NCBI GenBank assembly: GCA_903889605.1
Contig: CAISYK010000538.1
Span: 1-12,169 of the forward strand
Direction of reading: 5' to 3'
Length of the DNA: 12,169 nucleotides
DNA from: an uncultured Bacteroidota bacterium
GTDB lineage: Bacteria; Bacteroidota; Bacteroidia; 2-12-FULL-35-15
The notes beneath the pieces are model-generated. The model was not told where the DNA came from. It saw only the letters and a program-made list of their open reading frames with translations, and made no database searches. Positions 1 to 6,678 of the stretch are shown one piece after another. A program made the position numbers and the translations under genes. The stretch's first letter is position 1, and every line of letters begins with the position of its first letter.

Positions 1-170
1 CATCCCTTGAATTGGACTATTTTATAAGTATAATTGGTATTATATCACTAAATGCGGTATTCTTGATCAAAATAATTACACAGCCTATTGATGCTGTTAT
101 AATTATAGGTTATCTGAAATACAAAAGACAATTTGATTCCCTAACAATGCAGCAAAGTACGAATTTGTAC

Positions 171-202
171 GAACCTACGAACCGCTGGCAATTCGCAGGT
201 TC
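171..202. repeat. Imperfect 11-bp inverted repeat (hairpin)
   Basis: The arm gaacctacgaa (171-181) pairs with ttcgcaggttc (192-202) around a 10-nt loop. The only flaw is at 177/196, which is A-C in a plus-strand transcript and a G-U wobble in a minus-strand transcript. The left arm ends one of three closely spaced tacgaa copies. There is no T-tract after it, so it is not a typical terminator. It could be a REP-like element, a protein-binding palindrome or a structured leader. Its function is unknown. Confidence 0.5.
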
Positions 203-371
203 ATATTACTGTTCATTCTTCGTTGGGATAATAGATATTCGGAAACCTATTTCTTTTGAGTATATGTATATTCTTCAAAAAATTATTATCTATAATATTT
301 CCTGATTTTATCAGATTAATCAATGATTTTCAATAATACAAAGCCTGATATATTAATTGGTCGATTAAGTA

Positions 372-401
372 TTGAATATTATTTTTTAATTAATATATTT
401 G
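372..401 (+). promoter_or_regulatory. Putative Bacteroidota sigma-A promoter
   Basis: TTG at 372-374 and TATATTTG at 394-401 are separated by 19 nt. This matches the Bacteroidota housekeeping pattern of a -33 TTG/TTTG box and a -7 TAnnTTTG box. Transcription would start around 408 and give a 5' leader of about 50 nt before the ATG at 457. The region is very AT-rich, so a chance match is possible. Confidence 0.5.
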
Positions 402-456
402 AATTCCTACTAATTAATTTGCGCTTAAATTATATAAACAAATAGATAATTTTAAT

Positions 457-3006
457 ATGGAGAGCATTGCATTGTTAGGGTATTTTATTTCAGGTTTTTT
501 ACTTCTTTTTTCTTTACTGCTGCTTTTTTATCTTAAAAGATTAAGAAGCCAGCTGAAGGTACAAAAGAATCTTCTCACGGTTTTTGATGATGAACATGAA
601 AGGTTATCCATTATTTCTGATGGAACACCTAATATCATTATTATTACAGATGCGAAAGGCGAATTGAAATGGGTTAACTGTGTGTTCAGGGAATTGGTAG
701 GTTGTTCGCTTGAAGAATATAAAAAAAAATGCGGCTCCACAATATTTGACGTAAGCAATAACATAGATATTAAGGAAATAGCTGAAGAAGCAATCAGAAG
801 AAAGAAATCCATATTTTATGAATCCATTCAAACTGTTTCTTCAGGCAAAAAAATATGGCGCTCATCTTCAATAAGCCCCATATTCAGTGAAGATAATATT
901 CTGAAAAATTTATTAATCATTGATGCAGATATTACCGAAAAGAAAAAACTGGAACATGATTTGAATAAATTTTCTATGGTTGCAAATCGTACAGGAAGTT
1001 ATGTTATTATTTCTGATAAGGAAGACAAAATAGAATGGGTTAATGAGGCATTCACGAGGATCACTGATTATGAGCCGAAAGAAGTTATAGGCAGAAAAAA
1101 TGCTGAATTAATGCTTAGTGATTTTTCCAACCGCAAAATAAGGAATGAAGTATTTCAGACAGTTTTAAAAAATCATAAAAAATATAACGGCGAAATCTTC
1201 AGTTATACAAACAGCGGAAAACCTATCTGGCTGTCAATTGAAATTACTCCTGTATTGGACGATTTAGGGAATATTATTCAATTTGTAACTACTGGAACCG
1301 ACATTACAGAAAAAAAAGGAACAGAAGACCAGCTTCGTATTTCTGATACAATTTTAAACCAGATCAACGCACTGGTTTTAGTTGCTAATAAAGAAGGGGA
1401 AATCACTTATGCGAATCCTGCAACTAAATCTATTTTAGGTTATGAACAAGATGAAATAATCGGAGATGGCTGGTGGAAACTAACTGCCAAAAACCGGGAA
1501 GAGGAAATAGCCAAGAAAAAATTTATTTCTGATGCTGTGAAAGGAACGGAGGTTTTGCCTACAACTCCATATGAAAATAGTATCAATAATAAAGATGGAG
1601 AAATCCGTTGGATCAGATGGAGTGATATGAGAGTGGAATCCGCTTATATTGTCGGGATTGGGTTAGACATTACTGAACGAAAATACGCAGAAACTAAATT
1701 AAAACAATATTCTAACAAACTATTGTTATTAAATGATATTGGAAAAAGTATCCTGTCCTCACAATCATTACAAAACACTATTGTTGATGTTTTAGAGAAA
1801 GTTCATGAAAATTTTCCGCAATCTGCCAGAGTTAGTATTGCCATGTTTGACTTCCCTGCTGGAAAGGCCTGTTTTAGTTTTGTATTTTCTCCCGGCAAAA
1901 ACCGCTTAAGCGGAGTCGAGGTAATCCCTTTAAGTACCTTTAGAAAACTTGACATTTTAAAAACAAATCAAGCTTATATTATTAATAATCTTACTGAACT
2001 TGACGACCATTCCGAAATCGATAAAATGAATATCGAAGATGGTATACGTTCCTATTTAATTATGCCTTTGTTTCATGAACAGGGTCTTTTAGGCTCGATC
2101 AACCTGGACTCTGAATTCGCTTATGGTTTTTCTCAGGACGACTTGGAATTACTTCAGAATGTTTCGAGTGAAATAGCTATTGCCCTGCAGCAGGCCAAGT
2201 TTAAACAAGCCCTGCATGAAAGCCACATTCTGCTGAGCAAACGAAATGAGGATATTAATGCAAGTCTCAGGTATGCCAAAAGGCTGCAGGAAGCAATCCT
2301 TCCGCCGTATGATTATGTTAAGCACCTTCTGCCGGAATCATTTATTTTATATCAGCCAAAAGAAATTATCAGCGGCGATTTCTACTGGATTGAAAAACAT
2401 GAAGAAATTATTCTGCTGGCCGCAGCTGATTGTACCGGACACGGAGCACCTGGAGCATTTATGTCAATAGTAGGCAACAACCTTTTGAATCAGGCTGTAA
2501 ATATTTACAATATTACTCAGCCTTCACTGATACTTGATTTTATTAATAACGGCTTGTCTAAAGTACTGCATAATAAGGTAGATGAAGTTTCGATCAAAGA
2601 TGGGATGGATATTGTTTTGTGTTCATTTGATAAAAGGAATAGAATCTTGGAATTCTCCGGCGCCAATAATACTCTTTGGCTTATAAGGAACAAGGAATTG
2701 ATTATTACTAAAGGAGATAAATTTCCAGTTGGAGCATATTTGGAAAGAGGCTCTAAATTATTTACCAATCACGTAGTTCCGCTTTTGGATGGAGACACTA
2801 TTTATATGTTCAGCGATGGCTTTGTTGACCAGTTTGGCGGACCAAAAGGCAAAAAATTTAAATATGACCAATTCCGAAAACTCCTTCTGAATATACAAAA
2901 TCAAAGTATGGAGGCTCAGAAATTATTATTGAATAAAGCAATTTCAGAGTGGAAAGGCGATTTGGAACAGGTGGACGATATACTTGTAATTGGTATGAAA
3001 GTTTGA
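457..3006 (+). CDS. Membrane-anchored PAS-PAS-PAS-GAF sensor with SpoIIE/PP2C serine phosphatase domain
   Basis: This 849-residue signalling protein probably dephosphorylates a serine on a partner such as an anti-sigma-factor antagonist in response to sensed signals. Residues 4-27 form one transmembrane helix with a basic stop (KRLR), which leaves the rest in the cytoplasm. Three PAS domains follow at about 48-162, 172-286 and 295-408. Each ends in the PAC signature D-I-T-E (157-161, 282-285, 404-407). A GAF domain spans about 422-580, a short coiled linker 580-610, and the PP2C/SpoIIE domain about 610-849. Expected metal-binding residues are present: SGD (639-641), ADCTGHG (657-663), KDGMD (714-718), SDG (786-788) and the terminal VDD (839-841). 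All three PAS domains look intact. No STAS-domain or anti-sigma gene lies beside it, so its target is probably encoded elsewhere. The ATG lacks a clear Shine-Dalgarno, as is usual in Bacteroidota. Fold and activity are well supported; ligands and partner are unknown. Confidence 0.93.
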   Translation: MESIALLGYFISGFLLLFSLLLLFYLKRLRSQLKVQKNLLTVFDDEHERLSIISDGTPNIIIITDAKGELKWVNCVFRELVGCSLEEYKKKCGSTIFDVSNNIDIKEIAEEAIRRKKSIFYESIQTVSSGKKIWRSSSISPIFSEDNILKNLLIIDADITEKKKLEHDLNKFSMVANRTGSYVIISDKEDKIEWVNEAFTRITDYEPKEVIGRKNAELMLSDFSNRKIRNEVFQTVLKNHKKYNGEIFSYTNSGKPIWLSIEITPVLDDLGNIIQFVTTGTDITEKKGTEDQLRISDTILNQINALVLVANKEGEITYANPATKSILGYEQDEIIGDGWWKLTAKNREEEIAKKKFISDAVKGTEVLPTTPYENSINNKDGEIRWIRWSDMRVESAYIVGIGLDITERKYAETKLKQYSNKLLLLNDIGKSILSSQSLQNTIVDVLEKVHENFPQSARVSIAMFDFPAGKACFSFVFSPGKNRLSGVEVIPLSTFRKLDILKTNQAYIINNLTELDDHSEIDKMNIEDGIRSYLIMPLFHEQGLLGSINLDSEFAYGFSQDDLELLQNVSSEIAIALQQAKFKQALHESHILLSKRNEDINASLRYAKRLQEAILPPYDYVKHLLPESFILYQPKEIISGDFYWIEKHEEIILLAAADCTGHGAPGAFMSIVGNNLLNQAVNIYNITQPSLILDFINNGLSKVLHNKVDEVSIKDGMDIVLCSFDKRNRILEFSGANNTLWLIRNKELIITKGDKFPVGAYLERGSKLFTNHVVPLLDGDTIYMFSDGFVDQFGGPKGKKFKYDQFRKLLLNIQNQSMEAQKLLLNKAISEWKGDLEQVDDILVIGMKV

Positions 3007-3055
3007 ATTTAATATATTCCATTTCGATATAAATTTAGTTCGATAAAGAATACTA

Positions 3056-3099
3056 AGTGGTATGATATATCCCCCCCCTTTTGCATTATTCATACTATT
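3056..3099. terminator. Possible bidirectional terminator hairpin between convergent genes
   Basis: The segments agtggtatga (3056-3065) and tcatactatt (3090-3099) can pair over 10 bp, with two G-U pairs on the plus strand, around a 24-nt loop that contains a run of eight C (3071-3078). The site lies between the stop of the phosphatase gene and the stop of the convergent propeller gene, where a shared terminator would be expected. The stem is AU-rich with a long loop and has no strong T-tract, so support is weak. Confidence 0.3.
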
Positions 3100-4221
3100 T
3101 CATTTTCCAAAAACGTAAACTTTTCCATCGTCAGCTCCGACAATAATATAATTATTTGTTACCGCAGGAGTACTATAAATAGGACTTCCTATTTCATACG
3201 ACCACAATTTACTGCCTGTTTTCAAATCTATAATATATAATCTTCCATCATCAGAAGCAATAACCACAGAGCTTTGCGCAATAACCGGCGAACTCTCAAT
3301 CTTTTTCAATGTTGGAAAATTCCATAATATTTTACCATTGGTTTTGTTTAGACAATAAACCTTTTTATCCTGCGACGTATAAACCACATACATATCGGAC
3401 ACCGCAGGTGATGAAATAATTGCACCGTTTCCTGTATATTTCCAGATCTGCTTTCCGGAGATTAAATCTATACAAAAAAACTCCCCGTCATAATTCCCGA
3501 AATAAGCTCGATCAGCATCTATTGCTACCGAAGCCGCGAGGTAATTATTGATATTTATTTTATGAATTTCCTTTCCTGAATTGACGTTTATAACATGTAA
3601 AAAGCCATCACATCCGCCAAAGGCAGTTAAATTTCCAGATATAGCCGCCGTTCCGTTTATGAAATTTTCGGTTTCATATTTCCATAAAGCCTTTCCTGTT
3701 GCGGCTTCCAGGCAATATAATTTATAATCATAACTTCCTGTAATAATTCTCTTTTGTTTTTTATTAGGACTCAGCGCCCAGTTTGATGCACCAGAAATCT
3801 GTCCGTCGGTTTTATAATTCCATTTTAAGGTTCCTGTTTTAGAATTTACCGCATATATAAAACCTTCTAATGAACCAACATACACCGTGTTATCCAGCAG
3901 CGTTGGCGAAGCTTCAATAGATGTTCCTGCTTTAAATTTCCAATTTAATTTACCATTTGCTGATAAGGAATAAAGATAACCATCATTGGATCCTATTAGA
4001 ATTGTATCGCCGCATATAATAGGTGATGATTTTATTTTATCTGATGTTTTGTATGTCCAAAGCAGTTTATACGATTTTAAAAGAACTGCTTTTGAAGTTC
4101 CAGTTAATGCTTGATTACCTCGAAAAGATGTCCAGCAATTCTGAGCAAAAGCATTTGTAGAGAGATAAATAAATAACAGGAAAAATATTAATCTTGAAAT
4201 ATTCATTCGTTTGATTTTCAT
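3100..4221 (-). CDS. Secreted PQQ-like eight-bladed beta-propeller protein
   Basis: This 373-residue protein has a clear Sec signal peptide: basic MKIKR, a hydrophobic core at 11-23, and cleavage predicted after AFA (24-26). The mature part is one beta-propeller. I count eight repeats of the blade pattern 'D-G-x-(L/V)-Y-x-(L/I)' followed by 'G-(K/x)-x-x-W-x-(F/Y)', from NDGYLYSL to the last DDGKVYVF four residues before the end. This is the PQQ-binding-like/BamB-like propeller class. Such domains may bind PQQ as quinoprotein dehydrogenases do, but many are scaffolds. No alcohol-dehydrogenase active-site module is seen, so an enzymatic role is not supported. The location is periplasmic, or possibly lipid-free outer-membrane associated. 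The gene is on the strand of the redox operon, which contains another PQQ-like protein, but the RAYT element lies between them. The ATG at 4221 is chosen because it directly begins the signal peptide. Confidence 0.88.
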   Translation of the reverse strand: MKIKRMNISRLIFFLLFIYLSTNAFAQNCWTSFRGNQALTGTSKAVLLKSYKLLWTYKTSDKIKSSPIICGDTILIGSNDGYLYSLSANGKLNWKFKAGTSIEASPTLLDNTVYVGSLEGFIYAVNSKTGTLKWNYKTDGQISGASNWALSPNKKQKRIITGSYDYKLYCLEAATGKALWKYETENFINGTAAISGNLTAFGGCDGFLHVINVNSGKEIHKININNYLAASVAIDADRAYFGNYDGEFFCIDLISGKQIWKYTGNGAIISSPAVSDMYVVYTSQDKKVYCLNKTNGKILWNFPTLKKIESSPVIAQSSVVIASDDGRLYIIDLKTGSKLWSYEIGSPIYSTPAVTNNYIIVGADDGKVYVFGK

Positions 4222-4238
4222 TTATATTTTTTCATCCT

Positions 4239-4268
4239 CACCTGAAAAGTTTTCTAAGTTTTCGGGTG
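4239..4268. repeat. 10-bp inverted repeat just upstream of the propeller gene
   Basis: The arms cacctgaaaa (4239-4248) and ttttcgggtg (4259-4268) pair with one T/G wobble around a 10-nt loop. The repeat ends 17 nt before the start codon of the minus-strand propeller gene, so it would sit in that gene's 5' leader. It could be a REP-like remnant or a leader hairpin affecting translation. Confidence 0.4.
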
Positions 4269-4306
4269 ATGCCTTAAGAAGATTTAAATTATGTCATGCT
4301 TGGGAA

Positions 4307-4330
4307 AATATATTGGCAGATTAATATATT
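4307..4330. repeat. AT-rich inverted repeat (aatatatt twice)
   Basis: Two copies of the self-complementary octamer aatatatt (4307-4314 and 4323-4330) are separated by 8 nt. They lie between the RAYT element and the propeller gene. They could be a regulator site or a product of AT-rich composition; no function is assigned. Confidence 0.3.
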
Positions 4331-4401
4331 CATAAATTTCCTTTGCAGCTTTGTCATAATACATGTATTGTTTAATTCTGATGTTGGAAAGATTTTCATA
4401 A

Positions 4402-4433
4402 TGTCCCGTCAGGGACAATATAGCGGTAGAAAA
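4402..4433 (-). repeat. REP-like unit, left outer copy
   Basis: Read on the minus strand this begins ttttctaccg and ends in the hairpin tgtccc-tgac-gggaca (plus strand 4402-4417). It is the mirror image of the unit at 4996-5027, with the hairpin on the side away from the transposase gene. Confidence 0.7.
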
Positions 4434-4453
4434 TTATTCCAAATATCTTTAAT

Positions 4454-4474
4454 AGTGCCGTAGGTACGAAATAT
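4454..4474 (-). repeat. REP-like unit, left inner copy
   Basis: Read on the minus strand this contains cgtacc-tac-ggcac preceded by atattt. The plus-strand hairpin is gtgcc-gta-ggtac (4455-4467) with one G-U pair. It lies just after the stop codon of the transposase gene (4480) and resembles the right inner copy at 4955-4976. Confidence 0.55.
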
Positions 4475-4479
4475 CCATA

Positions 4480-4944
4480 TCAATATTCTATCGGTTTAAA
4501 TATATACCTCTCATCGTATTCTATACCAAATGCGCTTAGGAATCCTTTATATTCTTCCGCAAATGTTTTATTTTGATGATGGTCTTCCTGTTTTTCAATA
4601 TATCTTATTATCTGCGGCAATTGCGATTTGCTGTATGAAAATGCTCCATATCCTTCCTGCCAGGAAAATCTACCCTTTACAAGTTTTTTATCATTGATCC
4701 ATTTCGATGAGCTGCCTTTTATATCCTGCAGTAAATCCGATAAAGATTGGGTTGGTTTCATGCCAAACAAGATATGTATATGGTCCGGCATCCCATTAAT
4801 AGCAAGTAGTTTGTGGTGGTTGTTTTGGAGTATGCCTGTAATATATTTATATAGTTCATCCTTCCATAAATCTACAATGATACATTCACGATTTTGAACT
4901 GAAAATACAACGTGAATGTGTATTTGTGTATAGGTATTAGCCAT
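4480..4944 (-). CDS. REP-associated tyrosine transposase (IS200-like, Y1/HUH family)
   Basis: At 154 residues this is the usual full length of single-domain Y1 transposases (Y1_Tnp). These cut and rejoin single-stranded DNA at hairpin ends through a tyrosine-DNA link. The HUH metal-binding motif is PDHIHI with H55 and H57. The likely catalytic tyrosine is Y115 in RYIEKQEDHH. The segment WQEGYGAFS (95-103) is typical of the Bacteroidota branch. The N-terminus begins TYTQIHIHVVFSVQ, the standard first strand. No frameshift or missing motif is seen, so the protein may be active. The mirror-image palindromes on both sides point to a RAYT that acts on REP sequences rather than a self-mobile IS605. 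The gene lies between the redox operon and the secreted propeller gene on the same strand, so transcription from the operon may run through it. Confidence 0.9.
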   Translation of the reverse strand: MANTYTQIHIHVVFSVQNRECIIVDLWKDELYKYITGILQNNHHKLLAINGMPDHIHILFGMKPTQSLSDLLQDIKGSSSKWINDKKLVKGRFSWQEGYGAFSYSKSQLPQIIRYIEKQEDHHQNKTFAEEYKGFLSAFGIEYDERYIFKPIEY

Positions 4945-4954
4945 GCCAATTTAT

Positions 4955-4976
4955 ATATCTCGTCCCTAAAGGGACT
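4955..4976 (+). repeat. REP-like unit, right inner copy
   Basis: This contains atatct followed by the hairpin gtccc-taaa-gggac (4962-4975). It sits just upstream of the transposase start codon and mirrors the left inner copy at 4454-4474. Confidence 0.6.
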
Positions 4977-4995
4977 CTGTTTAATTACTTTGTTG

Positions 4996-5027
4996 TTTTC
5001 TACCGATATTTTGTTCCTAACGGAACA
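4996..5027 (+). repeat. REP-like unit, right outer copy
   Basis: This begins ttttctaccg and ends in the hairpin tgttcc-taac-ggaaca (5012-5027). Compared with the left outer copy, one stem pair has changed from C-G to T-A on both arms, which preserves the hairpin. Confidence 0.7.
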
Positions 5028-5058
5028 GATTATCATCGTTTGCAAAACTAAATTTTTA

Positions 5059-5141
5059 TTCAATCCGGTTTGCAGCTTCTATTTTGTTCATAAAGTAACC
5101 AATTATCCTTCCCGACAAAGCTGAAACTTTTTTCAATCCGG
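5059..5141. repeat. Direct repeat ttcaatccgg around the end of the last operon gene
   Basis: The decamer ttcaatccgg occurs at 5059-5068 and again at 5132-5141, where it overlaps the stop codon of the minus-strand Fe-S flavoprotein gene. Both copies are preceded by a T-rich run. This may be a small duplication of the gene's 3' end left by insertion of the neighbouring RAYT element, or chance. Confidence 0.3.
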
Positions 5142-6677
5142 CAAAACATTACCACTCTCACCTGCAAACCCCGATAATGCGCTGGTTGGGCAGGCATTTA
5201 TGCAGTCAATTGCTGCATCTGCAACAGCCTGCTCCAATGGTTTATTAAACGGAATATCAATATGAATGTCAAACCCCCGCCCTATGTATGCCAGTCCTGT
5301 AAGGTCGTTATTTCGTTTCACTATTTCAATGCATAAACCGCATTTAATGCACTTCTCAGGTTCATAAACAAGAATTTCTTTTTGAAAATGTTTTCTGATT
5401 TTATTTCTTTCCGCAAGTTTATATTTCTGTTGATTAACGTTATAATGATCCGAATTAAGCCTGAGCTTGCAGGTTTTCGATTTTCTGCAGTCGCATCTGA
5501 GGCACCGCATTGCTTCTGCAATGGCTTCCTCTCGATTGAACCCGGGTAAAACTCCATTTTGGGGTTCTTTACTTTCCCCAGGAATTGATTCTTTCATGTA
5601 TTCCGAAATCTCTTGTTCATTGAGTTTTCCAAACCTTGAATTGAATTGTCGTTTTTGTTTCTGAGGAATCTTACCAGATAAAAATGAATGAACTGAATGC
5701 GCTGAAGCTTTCCCCTGTGCTCCAGCCCTTACAGCCATTTTAACAGGATGCATAACTGCCCCGCAGGCAAACAACTTAGATTCATTTGTTGTAAATGTAT
5801 CTTCATTAATTTCAAGATTTGCATATTTACTGTTTTCCCCAGAAGCAATAATTACGGCATCAAAATCATTTTTAATCAGGTCGAATGTCACATCAGAGTT
5901 TAATCTGAACTCAGCTCCTAACTGTTTTAAAATTTCAATCTCTGTTTCCAAGATATATTTTGGCAATTCATTCTCCGGAACATTTAACAGGCTTCCGCCT
6001 GCTTCTTTGTTTTTGTCAAATATTACACATGAATAGCCATACTTTAACAAATGAAATGAGGCTGAAAGCCCTGCCAGTCCTGCTCCAATAACGGCAGTCT
6101 TTTTACCCGTTTTGTTAAGTTTATCCGGCAAGTAATATTTACCTATTTTGCTGTCCTCTAAGGCAACGAATTTCTTAAGCTGGCAAATAGTAACGGAACT
6201 TCCGGTTTGTTTTCTCCTGCATGCGCCTTCACATGGGGCTGAGCAGATATACCCAAGGATGAGAGGCAAAGCAATTTCTTCTTTTACAATCTCCAGCGCT
6301 TTTGAGAATTCGCCTTTTGCAATTAATCGGTTCATTTGCGGGATGTCCATAAATGCCGGACAGCCCACACGGCAAGGGGCTTCACAGTCACCTACATGGT
6401 CGCTTAAAAGGAGTTCAAGTGAATCTTTTCTAAATTCGATAACCTCCGGCGTACTGCATTTAATATCCATCCCTTCCTGAACCTTGGATTCACATGAAGG
6501 GATAAATTCTCCGGAAATATTATTTTTTACCGCACAAACCATACAGGATGCATGGTTTGGGACAGATTCGTTAAAACACATGGTAGGGATAATGATTCCC
6601 GCCTTTTCTGCAGCCTTCAGAATGGTTGTCCCGGCCGGAACTGTTATTTCAATATTATCAAGCTTTATTGTTAACAT
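5133..6677 (-). CDS. [2Fe-2S]/GltD-like Fe-S flavoprotein lacking the NAD(P)H domain, with HydA-like C-terminal Fe-S module
   Basis: This 514-residue soluble electron-transfer subunit contains, in order: a NuoG-type [2Fe-2S] domain with C34, C45, C48, C62 (1-80); a GltD-type Fer4_20 domain with C98, C102, C106 and C145, C149, C153 plus C165 (90-175); an FAD-binding half with GAGLAGL (198-204); a GltD closing strand (about 300-330); a Cys motif C392/C395/C397/C403; and a C-terminal Fe-S module like the N-terminus of [FeFe]-hydrogenase, C443, C446, C449 with C492, C496. Between about 275 and 300 the NAD(P)H-binding Rossmann domain of GltD/NfnB/StnC is missing, and the usual FAD-contacting 'GD' reads GA (306-307). 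FAD binding should be possible; direct NAD(P)H oxidation is not expected. It should pass electrons to or from the NuoEF-like fusion encoded 1 nt upstream (stop, one G, then ATG). Complex membership is inferred; domain calls are firm. Confidence 0.85.
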   Translation of the reverse strand: MLTIKLDNIEITVPAGTTILKAAEKAGIIIPTMCFNESVPNHASCMVCAVKNNISGEFIPSCESKVQEGMDIKCSTPEVIEFRKDSLELLLSDHVGDCEAPCRVGCPAFMDIPQMNRLIAKGEFSKALEIVKEEIALPLILGYICSAPCEGACRRKQTGSSVTICQLKKFVALEDSKIGKYYLPDKLNKTGKKTAVIGAGLAGLSASFHLLKYGYSCVIFDKNKEAGGSLLNVPENELPKYILETEIEILKQLGAEFRLNSDVTFDLIKNDFDAVIIASGENSKYANLEINEDTFTTNESKLFACGAVMHPVKMAVRAGAQGKASAHSVHSFLSGKIPQKQKRQFNSRFGKLNEQEISEYMKESIPGESKEPQNGVLPGFNREEAIAEAMRCLRCDCRKSKTCKLRLNSDHYNVNQQKYKLAERNKIRKHFQKEILVYEPEKCIKCGLCIEIVKRNNDLTGLAYIGRGFDIHIDIPFNKPLEQAVADAAIDCINACPTSALSGFAGESGNVLPD

Positions 6678-6678
6678 C

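Larger units (their letters stand above)
1..456. other. Upstream non-coding region, no convincing gene
   Basis: This 456-base AT-rich stretch precedes the PAS/SpoIIE gene. One plus-strand frame is open from the left edge to a stop at about 305. Its only start inside the window is a TTG at 12, it runs through a strong hairpin (171-202), and the translation is a low-complexity Ile/Tyr-rich peptide that I do not recognise. It is most likely non-coding, although the 3' end of a gene entering from the left cannot be excluded. The region also contains three copies of tacgaa (158, 168, 176) and a promoter match at 372-401. Confidence 0.55.
4402..5027 (-). mobile_element. RAYT/REP-like mobile unit bounded by mirrored palindromic repeats
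   Basis: The transposase gene is enclosed by two hairpin-forming repeats per side, arranged as mirror images. The outer pair is a 32-nt unit at 4402-4433 (reads on -) and 4996-5027 (reads on +). Both copies start with ttttctaccg on the side facing the gene and end in a 6-bp hairpin facing outward. They match at 27 of 32 positions. The inner pair is a related hairpin at 4454-4474 and 4955-4976. Palindromes flanking a lone Y1 transposase are the hallmark of REP-associated tyrosine transposases. The borders given are the outer ends of the repeats. I see no certain target duplication, as expected for IS200/IS605-type elements. Confidence 0.65.

Noticed and set aside
150..205. tRNA-like or attachment-site-like sequence (gaacct...aggttc resembles a T-arm)
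   Set aside because: No cloverleaf, acceptor stem or anticodon arm could be built around it, and no integrase is nearby.
12..305. Open plus-strand frame of 97 codons beginning with TTG
   Set aside because: Alternative start, no recognisable domain, low-complexity Ile/Tyr-rich product, and it runs across a strong hairpin. It is kept only as a possible gene end entering from the left.
4402..5027. CRISPR-like repeat array
   Set aside because: The repeats are mirrored palindromes flanking a transposase gene, not evenly spaced direct repeats with unique spacers.
5043..5050. TAGTTTTG on the minus strand as a promoter for the transposase gene
   Set aside because: It matches the -7 box, but no TTG was found at the expected 19-21 nt upstream; the only nearby TTG is 10 nt away.
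5133..6677. Glutamate synthase small subunit (GltD) or NuoG
   Set aside because: The NAD(P)H-binding domain is absent and extra Fe-S modules are present at both ends; there is no GltB gene nearby and no molybdopterin-fold domain as in NuoG.
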